Assembly: GCA_947579665.1 (NCBI GenBank)
Contig: OX388349.1
Coordinates: 22,290,459-22,354,458 of the forward strand
Length of the DNA: 64,000 nucleotides
From: Sympetrum striolatum
Taxonomy: Eukaryota; Arthropoda; Insecta; Odonata; Libellulidae
Direction of reading: 5' to 3'
Shown here: piece by piece, positions 48,241 through 58,404 of the stretch
Numbering within the stretch: the stretch's first letter is position 1
How the letters are laid out: each line of letters opens with the position of its first letter
Made by a program: the position numbers and the translations under genes
Notes under the pieces: generated by a model
The model's input: only the letters and a program-made list of their open reading frames with translations
The model's database searches: none
What the model was told of the DNA's origin: nothing

Positions 48241-51200
48241 TCCATGCAATTTCCACTCTCGCCAATTCAATTCACATCGCTTTATCCTTGTTATTGGCCA
48301 TAAAACCCACGCCTTTGAATGGAAGACATTGTTCTGCGTCCTCCTTTCTTCCAAACCCTCTTCATTTCGCGCCTTCCCGTCATACCCCGCGACTCCAACA
48401 ATTCCGTCCGGAGTTTAGCATCTTAACACGAATGAACTTGGAGCAAATCTTTTCCCTTCCTCGGTCGAGACCTTGCTATATGCCATGCAAATCGGGAAAC
48501 GGGGATCGCCCTTTTATCCTTCTGCTTGTTCCGGGAATCGCTTCGAGCTAGTTAGTTAACTTTTGCTCAATGGATTTGCGCTCTTGTCTCGGGATTTCGT
48601 TTACACATCGCCTTTTCTTTGTTTCGTATTTGTTAGCGAGATGCTTACGTCTTCTGATTAATTTTGCTCTCATACGTTCTGAGGTGTATTCACTTTCGAT
48701 ATTTAATAATGATAAATGATACTATGGATGTGTGATATAATTTTTACTTACTAATGGTATGCTTTAGTAGCAGTTCATTTGGTATCAGACGTATAATAGT
48801 AGTGTGCTATTGGTATGTGTACTATTTTATAATGGTAGTGTTTTTATTTATTTTTTAAGTTCTTTTTTTCTTTCTCATCTTTTAGTTATTACTATCGGTA
48901 GGTTTGCGCAGGTTTTTCACCCCCCCCCCGCCTTTGTGGGTATTTTCCTGCAGTGGATTTTTTTCCTAAGAATCTCTTAGGTGTTTTTGCATCCACAATT
49001 CTTTTAATTGTTTCTCATACTATTCTCTATAAGAGACTTTTAGTCTCAATCTCGCCCAAATATGTGTGTTGTAATTTCCTTCTCTAAGCAGGAGTATGTA
49101 CTTTGAGTCGAAGACATCTTGTTTTTTATTCTACGAGTACAGCTTTTTTATAGTATTTCATACTAGTAAAGCATTCTTCATAGTAATCAATAAAGAATAA
49201 ACAAGAATTTGACCAATGCCATTATTAGCATTACCCAAATGTCAGTAGCTTTCATACAAGCTTCATATAATATTTCACATCTATTTACATGATTGGGACA
49301 AAATTAAAGAGAAGATTTATCTTTCACTGCTATGTATAACAAGACCTATATTTTTTTTCCTTCATCAAGAGTTAATTTTACTATATTTTTGCCCTAAACG
49401 ATGAAGATGTTGAATAAAATCAATATTTCATTCTACAAAATTTAACAACTTTTTTATTCTAGTCTAAAAACACACTGAAAACTGTAAATATACTGTCCAC
49501 ACTTTAATTGTTCTAACAATAATTAAGTTAACATTTAATTTATTCATTAAGAAATGGAAATTTCAGATTTCACTCGGGACTACTAATTGACTTCATTCAA
49601 CTTCTTCATGGCCATTTCGCACTACCACAAAGTTTTCTCCTCCTCCGTAAATTTTATTTTGCTCTAAAGTGTACTTTTTTACGTATGCAGTTTCACTCCT
49701 GAGACTTTATCCTGCAGAAATCCTCTATTAACTGTAACATTTCCCTTCTTTACTGGGTCATTCCTTTACTATAAATAAGGACACGTGTCGAAACTAGCAA
49801 AAAAAGGCGTAACGGTCGATATAAGAGGCGAATATCGCACGAGGACTTTGATAAAAAGGAGTCGGAATCCAATACTACTTGTAGTGCAGAGCGGGTCGGA
49901 AAAAGAGGCTTAAAAAACCAGAATGAGATGAATGCCATACTTATTTATAATGGAGCAGGGTATAAAGGGGGGAGAGTGGGAAGGATATGGAAAATTAAGG
50001 GATAAGGGGTAGATGTAGGGGAGTTGACAGCTGGGAGGAAGTTAAGGGTGAGAGAAATATGAGAGTTTTAGATGGATAAGAAGGGAAATGGGGTTAGTAT
50101 AAGGACGGATAGAGTGGTTGAATAAAATGGCGGGGGAAACTCCCTTGTAAAATTCGAATGAGGAAATCTCGGAAGGGTATGAATAGAAATAGATCGTGGG
50201 GCATTTCGGTGCTACAGGTTATCCGTCCGCGTTTAGATACATTTCCTGCCGTTTGGATGGTGAATCTGCGTAAATCTATCCATGTTTCCCTTCCAGCCAA
50301 GTGTTTCCATTGTATCTCTTTCGGGAAATCTAATTTTTATTGCCAAATACGGACGTTCCTTTCGTATTTGCTCGGAAAAATGAATGTTCAACCGGAGTCG
50401 AATATATAGAGACGATTTATTTTATTCAGAAATATCGAAGTGTAGTAATGGATGCGTCTTGCTATAAAATCCATCTCCTCATCCTTTACTACCTACTACT
50501 ATTATCTTTTATCATTGATACGTTTCACCCGTGCCGTTTTTGGAACGTGCGAGTTTGATTTTTGTTATCAAGTACGAATTCTCACAATGAAGTTTCTTAT
50601 TCGGAAAATCATACTATGAATTTATAGTTTCATTTCTGTTTTGGTGCAGGATTGAAGAAAATTTAGCATTAATTTACCTTTTTCTGATTTTGGTTTTTGG
50701 CTGTGTTAACATAAAAATTATTATAGTAAGAATTATACTTAGTAATGACATTCAACTAGGTGATTGTTTTTATCAGAACCTAACGGGCTACCGGGATATT
50801 TATATTATTCTTCATAGCTTTGAGATTAAATCCATTAAATTAATGGAAATCGGCTATTTTATATTCCACCTTCGAAATGTTTCGCACTTATGACAAATGA
50901 TGCTCTTATATCAATGCTATGTTATTAATTTTACAAAAATATTTGTATCAAGCTTAAAGTCCCCGGTTATATAATACGATGCTATGAATCTCAAAATGTT
51001 GAACTTGAAATTTTTTCTTTAATTCGCAAAATTCTCTCCTTCCGTTATTTCTTACTTTCATTTTAAGTTCGTTTAGTATCTTTATATTTTTGTATACATA
51101 TCTTTATATTTTATCTTCTTTTTTTGTTAATATATCATAGGAACTAACATTGAAACTAGTGCATGAAGAGAATTTCAATTCTGGTGTACCAAAGGACTGT

Positions 51201-53760
51201 GTAAGACTTCATTTTCTCTAAGCGGCCAAATGGAATGTAAATCATTGAATTTGATCGGATTCACACTATCTCTCTGATTTCCATTTCCCTCTCTTAGCAT
51301 ACGACCGCTCTCAGATAATTCAGATTGAAAGTCAAACATGCGGAGAAAACCTTTCGGCCATTCCATGATAAACCACCCTCTGCATACCATTTATAGTTTC
51401 GAATCGTCGATAAAATGATTTTCGTTAATAGTGTCTAGTTAGTAAATAAGATAAAACTTCCGAATACATCAATAAAATTTCAATCATTATACGTTTGAAT
51501 TTTCAATTATTTGCAGTTCCTTGCATTGTTTATCAAATTACACTCCCAAGTTATAGAATATGAAACACTTGCTCTATGCAGCTCTATGTAGAAGTAAATC
51601 CATTACGCCGCTTTAAATTAAAAATTCATAATTCTTAGGTCCATTATTTTCGGTGTCTATTTTTTATGTAAATTTTATTTTCTTAACTTTCCCAAGTTCT
51701 GTAAGCCTATCTTTATTCAGTATATTAATTTTTCAGAATATTTATGCCGAAGTCTCTGAAATAATTATTTTATTTACTAGATTTGCTCAGGTCTTTTACA
51801 ATTATTATCTTCCATAATTTGTATTAGTAAAGTTGAAAGTGAGATGTGTTTGTTTATAATTTATCATCGCTTACCGCCTTCATAGTAAGACGAAATCAAA
51901 GAGAAAGAATAATTATGTGATTTACTGTGGATGATTTCTTGTAGGAATCACCAAGTTTTTCTTTTTCTTTCATGCACTTGTTTCTTTAAACCCTACCATT
52001 TTAAATTGTGCTTGATTTTTCGTTCCTTAAATCACTTGAAATTATCCGAAAACTTTTTAATCATTGTTTAAATATAGTGTTTATAAGTTACGATAGTTTA
52101 AGTTATCCCGCCTTTGGATCCCGTATCAAAAGTTCCCGCCCTAAGCGTCCGTTTTAAATGACATTCTTCTAAACGTTAAAAAATATGAATTAGTATGATG
52201 ACAGTTGTCACCAACGTAAAATTGGTGTCTTCCTAACACGTCACCTTTGGTATCATCCCCAATATCATGGATTATTTCTCTGTAGAGGATGGACATTCTC
52301 TCACTGTAAACCTACACGACGGCAATCCTAAGCTCTGACCTATTAGTTACGCTTTTCCTCGTCCGGGGCGCCACGTTCAATGCCTCGGCTTTTGTCTACT
52401 ATCTTCTTATTCCATCCCGTACGCCGACCATTAAACAATGGCCGGCTTATTCCGCGTGCATGGAGGTTTAACTAGTAGGAATCTGCTCTGGACCCTTGCA
52501 GTGTGGGTTATCTAGCCTGAGAAGCCAAAGGCTATAATCTCAAACAGATCGCATCATATAGGTGAGCGGAATGGATGCCTTGGGTAGCAATTATGTACCA
52601 AAGATGTGACGTCTGGATGTGTTTAAGTCGTGAAAGAACAGGAGGGATTGTTATGAATTCCATGTCTTTTACTGTTTCCTTTAATGTTAGTTTTTACCTA
52701 ACTATATTCGTAAGATTGCCAGTCATCCTTTTTTTTCTTAAATTTACTTTCACAGCCTAAATATTATTATTATTATATATATACTGCAGTTAGACTACTG
52801 TCAGTTCACGGCCCCTATACTTTCAAGTAAGACACAAAATATATAAAAAACAATCATTAACACTATATAGACGTCCCACTAGTTCCAAAGTTTTAAAACA
52901 ACATCTCCATAATCGCATACAGAATCAGAACACACACACAAAAACAGTAAGATTCAATACATAAGTTATCCCCCACGGTATCTCTTCCAACACATTTATA
53001 CCACCATCACAGTTACCACACAGTTTACATCTGTACTTTGATTACGTCGTTTACACGAAATGATGATCAAACCATAGCTAAACCAATGTCAATAAGATCA
53101 TCAATACAGTTAAGCATAAGATACTGTTAAACATATTCATAAATTAGAATAGTTTATTTATTAATATTATTATATACATTATTAATCAGGAAGTATTAAA
53201 GGAGACAGCTTCATATCAAAACCTTGTCTTTATTCTTAGATTTATTTTATTTGTTTAAAAACTCTACCATAGCAGTGTTTGTCATTGTTTCGCAATTACA
53301 TTGCCATTGGTTCTATAAACAATGGAAATTACTGGATCATCAACCTTCGAAGGAATACACAGTAAACATTTTAATAGCCAATCTATCATCCTTAAGAATA
53401 CTTTATTTTCAGTTGGATTTGTCAAATTGAAACTACTGTTAAATAATATTTCATATTCATATGACCCTTTCCTGTAATCTGTTTTATGTTATGTTTATGT
53501 AGTTTTAACGTTAATGTTAGCTACTCTTACGAAGAGTAAGAATTACTTTAATATATTTATAAGAGTGAATTACTTTAATATGTTTTCTCTTTACATTATG
53601 AAGAAGCTATGTCATTTGATTGATATGCCTTTTTGGGTTCAGTTAATTATGATTTTTAGACATTAAGATGATTGAATGTATTTATGCTGTCAATTACTAG
53701 CCGATTGGGCTTGTTCTATAATTAATTTATTGTCCGGCAACGTGATTTACTGACTGGTTC
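48241..53760. other. Non-coding stretch
   Basis: 48241-48560 is GC-richer and pyrimidine-biased on plus. A C10 run lies at 48920-48929. 49560-52200 is mostly AT-rich apart from the purine block listed separately. 52080-52570 is GC-richer. 52790-53160 is unusually rich in A and C on plus, with CACACACACA near 52932. 53532-53584 is a short imperfect direct duplication (AAGAGTRAATTACTTTAATAT units). No gene recognised. Confidence 0.5.
49951..50093 (+). other. Purine-rich, G-run-containing block
   Basis: About 140 bases almost free of pyrimidine runs, with G6 at 49967-49972 and further G3-G4 runs to about 50046. Loops between the last four G runs are about 4, 8 and 11 bases, so a long-loop G-quadruplex is conceivable but not strong. 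It is the main plus-strand purine tract in a window whose biased patches are otherwise pyrimidine-rich. Confidence 0.5.
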
Positions 53761-54017
53761 CAGCATGTTCTCGCAATATCCGGTCAGCTCATGCGCTGCA
53801 GTCCTATCAGGATATCGCACGAAATAATTGATGGCCTCGTCATGAATTTATCGTTAGAAAATCATGGTTTTGATGTTGTTTTTTTCGCATTTTTTTCGCA
53901 TCACTTCTTATTTAGAGCCTGTTTCTTTATTATTTTTTCCACCTCAAAAATTTGCCTGGTGAAATTAATTACTTCAGTAAGGTCGATATCAACTCGATTT
54001 GCGAAGGTATTCCATTA

Positions 54018-54058
54018 TCTATTATATATAGACGCTTCTCCGGATATACTTATATATA
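54018..54058. repeat. Segment X, outer copy (inverted copy lies in the centre of the big palindrome)
   Basis: TCTATTATATATAGACGCTT and CTCCGGATATACTTATATA form about 40 bases that recur, inverted and nearly unchanged, at 54862-54902. The pair brackets the whole left arm of the giant inverted repeat, so it acts as a second, nested set of inverted ends. Confidence 0.8.
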
Positions 54059-54072
54059 TACGAGTAAAATGT

Positions 54073-54091
54073 TGCTTGCATACTGCAAGCA
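54073..54091. other. Left terminal hairpin of the giant foldback
   Basis: TGCTTGCA, a 3-base loop (TAC), then TGCAAGCA: a perfect 8-bp stem starting 12 bases inside the left end. The mirror-image hairpin is at 55954-55972. Confidence 0.85.
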
Positions 54092-54195
54092 CATCGAATG
54101 CAAAAGTTTTTTGTCGGCATCACATAGAGTGAGTCTTTAAAAGAAAAAAAATGGTTAGAAAATATTCTTAATTTCCGCTGCAATTTATTCGTCTG

Positions 54196-54720
54196 GCATC
54201 GAACCCAGGTCTTCCCGGTCATACTCACGATGCAGAACCATAGAAGATCACCATCTCTAACTATGTGTGAAAATTCGAGCAGAAATATTGGCTGCAACTG
54301 CCTCAAACGACGTCCTACTTTTCCCTTATATTCCTTATGAGAGAAATGTTAATGTGCTCTGGGATCGAACCCAGGAATAGTACGGGTTTAAGAATTTTTT
54401 TTCTGAAACCAATTCCTAATATATATCTTCTAGCTGAGCGAAAAGTTCCTTACATTCCGGTAAGTGCATCAAAAAAATTAATGAAAAACTATCCCCATGC
54501 ATTTTAAATGCGGGATTTTTGCATCGTCCTAGCGTCGAACCCAGGACGTTCTCATTAGTAATCATTAATGTTTATAATAGTTCTTGACCATATCTCTAAG
54601 GTCCTTGAATTTCGATTCTCTACCTTACCGGGAAGTATTATTTAAAAAATTTTGAAAATCGCCACCATGTATCCTTATGGAGAAAATCGGGACTTTGGGG
54701 CCTTCTGGAATCGAACCCAT
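54196..54720 (-). repeat. Left B-box array, four minus-facing units
   Basis: Minus-strand GGTTCGA cores occur with TCGAAC beginning at 54199, 54365, 54535 and 54711 (spacing 166, 170 and 176). Each is enclosed by short complementary bases as in a tRNA T arm: CTGG/CCAG at the first, CTGGG/CCCAG at the second and CGTCCT/AGGACG at the third. The sequence between motifs is diverged and lacks clear A boxes, except that the innermost unit shows a D-arm-like TGGCCATAACGTGTAAC word. If bound by TFIIIC these would be promoterless B-box sites; that is inference. Confidence 0.7.
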
Positions 54721-54832
54721 GACACCGAGGTTCAATGTCGGCTTTTTCCTGGAGGTTACACGTTATGGCCAATACGTCGTAAAAATTTCAAGTCTTTGGC
54801 ACTTGTGGAACATGGTAAAACTTTTGATCCCC

Positions 54833-54856
54833 TATATATATATATATATATATATA
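54833..54856. repeat. (TA)12 microsatellite at the palindrome centre
   Basis: Twelve uninterrupted TA units at the left edge of the central loop, followed by further TATATA words. It could extrude into a cruciform together with the flanking arms. Confidence 0.95.
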
Positions 54857-55027
54857 ACTTATATATAGGTATATCCGGAGAAGCGTCTATATATAATAGA
54901 TATATATACACTGGGGATCAAAAGTCTAACCATGTTCCACAAGTGCCACCGACTTGAAATTTTTACGACATATTGGCCATAACGTGTAACCTCCAGGAAA
55001 AAGCCGACTTTGAACCTCGGTGTCATG

Positions 55028-55850
55028 AGTTCGATTCCAGAAGGCCCCAAAGACGCGATTTTCCCCATAAGATTACATGGCGGGGTTTTTCTAAAATTTT
55101 TTTGAGGCACTTCCCGGAAGAGTTGAGAGTTGAAATTCTAGAGATCGCTAGATGCCGTGTATATCTAAAGGAAACCACAAAGACATCTACAAATATTATC
55201 CTTGGTTCGATGCTAGGCCAGGGCAAATATTCTCCCGTTTAATTTACATTGCGATTTTTAAGATTTTTTTAAATTACTTACAGATGACTTGGAAACTTAA
55301 AACATGGCACGTGGATATATATCATAAATATATTTCATAATAAAATTTTAGAACTCGCTGATGGTCCTTGGTTCGATCCCAGAGGGCCATTTACATCCTA
55401 CAATGCATTTCTTATGGAGATTACGGAAGCAAATTTTAGGTACTTCCTGGCAAGTTGTTGACTTCAAACTTTGCATTTAATAAGATCAGGTCAAACCAAG
55501 TCATAATGTGTTTTCACAGCTGCCAGTAGGTCCTGGGTTCGACACCAGGCGTCTCTACAATCAGTAATTGATTCAATTCTTAGGAACTATTTTGAACCCT
55601 TTCCCAATAATAAAGAAACTTCAAATTCGGCATATAGATAGAGATCATAAATAACTTTCAGAAACATGTTTTAGATTTCCAAGATCGTCCTTGGTTCGAA
55701 TCCAGAGACCCATTTAAATTCGTGAAAATTAGAACGTCTTTTGAGGCAGTTGTAGCCCATATATCTGCTTGAATTTTCACACATAGTTAGAGATGGTGAT
55801 GTTCTATTGTGTTTCATAGTAGGTTCACCAGTAAGACCCGGGTTCAATGC
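55028..55850 (+). repeat. Right B-box array, six plus-facing units
   Basis: GTTCGA (GTTCAA in the last) begins at 55029, 55204, 55371, 55537, 55694 and 55842 (spacing 175, 167, 166, 157 and 148). Contexts are GAGTTCGATTCCAG, TTGGTTCGATGCTAGG, TTGGTTCGATCCCAGAG, CCTGGGTTCGACACCAGG, TTGGTTCGAATCCAGAG and CCGGGTTCAATGCCAG. Between motifs, units share weaker words such as TTATGGAGA and ACTTCCYGGMAAG, so this is one diverged tandem repeat. Unit 1 pairs with left unit 4 and unit 6 with left unit 1 across the dyad. Confidence 0.7.
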
Positions 55851-55953
55851 CAGACGATGGAATTTCAGCAAATTTTAAGAAAAATTTCAATCCACTTTTT
55901 TCTTTTGATGGCCGTCCCAATATGATGCCGACATGAAAATAGTGTTGTTGATC

Positions 55954-55972
55954 TGCTTGCAGTATGCAAGCA
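55954..55972. other. Right terminal hairpin of the giant foldback
   Basis: TGCTTGCA, loop GTA, TGCAAGCA: a perfect 8-bp stem lying 14 bases inside the right end, the mirror image of 54073-54091. Confidence 0.85.
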
Positions 55973-55986
55973 ACATTTTACTCGTA

Positions 55987-56393
55987 ATTAAAACTCATTG
56001 CAAGATTGCTTCTTTGGTTGCTTGAAATTATATGAAACTAACAGTTTTGTTCTTCCATCCAAATCTCGCCATTTTAAAATTTTAAAAGCTGTGTTTATAT
56101 TTACAAAGTTAATTCATAAATTATTGTTCTTTTTACTGTAATTAAAGAGCATCTGAAGCTTTATTGCACATTATGGAATGGAGTCCTTGGTATGGTGCAT
56201 CACGAAACACTTAACGTTCGAGATTTAATGGTTACGTTTGCCATTAAATTTTTAATGTATTTTATTGGCTGATAGTACGCCGCCTTAATCTACTCGTAAA
56301 TGTTTTTTTCTTTTTATGTTTCTTCGTATAAAAATAGAAAAATATCGTGAGCTGTACTGCAACGCTTGAAATAAATCTAGTTGGAAATGGAGG
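55987..56393. other. AT-rich non-coding stretch
   Basis: Spacer between the giant foldback and the next foldback. No gene, repeat or inverted copy of segment X is seen here, so the outer right end of the giant element lacks the segment found at its left. Confidence 0.6.
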
Positions 56394-56534
56394 TTTAAAA
56401 TCTCCAAGCCGTCTTTGTCGACTTTCCTCCTCTCTTTCACTGGTATTCGGAGAAAACGAGAAAGGACAACGCTCTCCGAATACCGGTGAATGAGAAGAGG
56501 GACGCAGACTAAGACAGTTATTGGAGATTTTAAA
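56394..56534. mobile_element. Foldback MITE, second family
   Basis: Left arm 56394-56453 (TTTAAAATCTCCAAGCCGTC onward) is inverted at 56473-56534, with a 19-base loop. About a quarter of arm positions differ, with the best match at the inner end (GGTATTCGGAGA/TCTCCGAATACC). No coding sequence. The hAT element that follows is inserted nine bases beyond the right arm. A deleted relative is at 42452-42513. Confidence 0.75.
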
Positions 56535-56543
56535 TCTCTAATT

Positions 56544-56847
56544 CAGGGTTGGAGAACCTTTAGCGGCAAAAGTGCCATATTTGATGAATATAAAGGGCTT
56601 GCGTGGCAATTTGGTTTCGAACTATACAGTGAGATTGTGATATTATTTATTTTTTAATGTCAACGATGCGATTAAGATCTTTTATAAGACTTAAATGGTC
56701 GTTAGTTATCACTACTAATAAACAGAATCCACATTTATTTACTGTGGAGCTTCATTTCTTAAGTGAGTAATGGAAAACAAAGATAATGTCGTAGGAATTT
56801 CGTGTGCTGAAAAAATTCTCTCGCGTGCCATAGGTTCGCCACCCCCA
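56544..56847. mobile_element. hAT-type MITE, 304 bp, with perfect 8-bp target duplication
   Basis: The element begins CAGGGTTGGAGAACCTTTAG and ends GCGTGCCATAGGTTCGCCAC followed by CCCCA. The right end read inward (TGGGGGTGGCGAACCTATGG) forms imperfect terminal inverted repeats with the left and matches the general look of hAT ends. CTCTAATT is duplicated exactly at 56536-56543 and 56848-56855, the 8-bp target duplication that hAT transposases make. No protein is encoded, so it was moved by a transposase from an autonomous relative not in this window. Confidence 0.88.
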
Positions 56848-56855
56848 CTCTAATT

Positions 56856-58250
56856 CTTTAACAGTCTTGTTCCAAATTTACTTTCTTTATATTAGGAATT
56901 GATTGAGAAGCGCCGAAAGAACTTTGTGTTTAATTATAGAAATAAAATAGCCCTTTCCTGAAAACTATACCCCAATCGCTCCCTTATGTTTTTAATTATT
57001 TTTATTTCCTCGGATAAATAGGCAGTGACCTTTTTCCAAACAAGGAATTTCAAGGATTTACTCGTTCAGCTGTCAATGAGTTAGGAAACATGTCGTATCC
57101 CATCCGTGTCTACCCAATCAGAAAGTTTAGTTTCATTCCGGGCACTCCCGGAGTGCTTTTCGTCGATCGCTAATTAATAAATGTTCCTCGTTGTGTTTAT
57201 GCCGAATCGCATACTCTCGAGATGTGCTCGGGACGTTTTATTTATTCTCCGCTGGAAGCAAAGATTGATAGCCGGCCCTGGTGTTGCCTGAGATATTTCT
57301 AGGACGCCGTTTGGAGGGAAAATTGAATTTTCGGGGCGCCGTAACTTATTGGTCGATTGCAAGCGTTGAATGGATGGTGTTTATTTATTTATGTCTCCCG
57401 TCGACGGGTGTTACGGACGGAAATGGTGAAAGCTTTCGCTCTGTCGCCTGTCAACCTAGATTTGTTCCCAACCGATCTTTTTCCGGAAGACGAATGGCTT
57501 TAATGCAGGGATTCGTTAATTGCGTTCACCTTCCCTAGCTATTTTCATTTCCGGGTGTATTTTAAAACTGTTTTTTTACCCCTACAAGGATTGTGCCGTC
57601 AATGTGGAGGAATTTAAGGCTATAAAATTTTAAGCAGTAAATTACATTTTATGCACGAATATCGTCTCCTATTATTTATAAGCAAAAGAAGTTGGAAGAA
57701 ATAAGTAAATTAATTGAAAAGTCACATTTCAGCTTCGTATCATCGAAGAAACTTGGTTCAGATTTTCAGATTCTGCGTGGCTACGAAATTCAAGGCAAAA
57801 GCTATGTGCTGAGTAAGACGACCTTAGGTCTAGAAGATTTTTCGTGTAGCCAAAATAAAAAAAATATCAAAATTTAAAACCAAATTTTCAAAATTTCCTA
57901 TCAAATTACCTTTCAAAATATTTCTGGCATTACAAGTTGAAATATTGACTGTTGAAGTAAATCGTAGAAAGATAAACACGGGAATTAATTAAATTATAGT
58001 AACATCGTCCAAAATAATTGTGCTAAGAATATTTAGAATATCTCGGTGACATCTTGAGTATTGATATTTCCCTCAGGAAGGCTTTGTAGATAAACCTCTT
58101 AGAAAATACGAAAGTTAAATTACGTTAATAAATGTAAGGTAAACCATTTGTCGATCAAAGGATAAATTAAGCTTATTCGTTTTCATAATTAACTAAAAAT
58201 TATTTTGAATCTCAGTTTTTATAGGAATTCAACAGTAAATAATTTCGTTG
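56856..58250. other. Non-coding stretch
   Basis: 57100-57540 is a GC-richer patch with overlapping plus (57281-57538) and minus (57174-57362) frames and no recognisable domain. The rest is AT-rich with nothing recognised. Confidence 0.55.
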
Positions 58251-58262
58251 ATACGTCAGGAA

Positions 58263-58393
58263 TGGGGCTTCCGGATAGTCATGTGGACAGCGCGTTTACC
58301 TTTGGTGAAAGCGGTCCCATTTCGATTCCCGGCGGGAGCCAATGTGCGAAATGACCTAAGCTGTCGAAGAACTTTTAGCAATACTACTACTAC
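58263..58393 (+). mobile_element. tRNA-derived SINE, full-length 131-bp copy B
   Basis: Flanked by a perfect 11-bp target duplication, TACGTCAGGAA, at 58252-58262 and 58394-58404. It has exactly the same length as copy A at 23008. The head (GGGGCTTCCGGATAGTCATG) and a slightly degraded B box (TTTCGATTCCC) are followed by the shared body GCGAAATGACCTAAGCTGTC. The tail is (TAC)n, here five units, preceded by CTTTTAG, which holds a potential polymerase III stop. The intact tail and duplication suggest it is the younger copy, although its promoter boxes are more diverged than those of copy A. Confidence 0.92.
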
Positions 58394-58404
58394 TACGTCA
58401 GGAA

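Larger units (their letters stand above)
54059..55986. mobile_element. Giant foldback element, 1.93 kb, with B-box-like array; family not recognised
   Basis: Its terminal inverted repeats are identical for at least 30 bases, each beginning CGAGTAAAATGTTGCTTGCA inward and flanked outside by TA, which is compatible with a TA target duplication. The inverted symmetry runs through nearly the whole length. The outer arms (54061-54310 against 55732-55984) are about 78 percent alike. The inner arms (54650-54836 against 54908-55082) are about 93 percent alike. A (TA)12 tract at 54833-54856 and segment X (54862-54902) form the centre. The arms are built from diverged units of about 150-176 bases, each with one tRNA T-arm/B-box-like motif: four face minus, six face plus. 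The right arm is longer by about two units. No protein is encoded; mirrored frames such as 54652-54957 and 54859-55110 arise from the palindrome. Alternatives are a non-autonomous DNA transposon that captured a satellite, or an inverted satellite array. Confidence 0.75.

Noticed and set aside
54652..55110. Near-identical proteins predicted on both strands
   Set aside because: They are the two arms of the giant palindrome read in mirrored frames, not genes.
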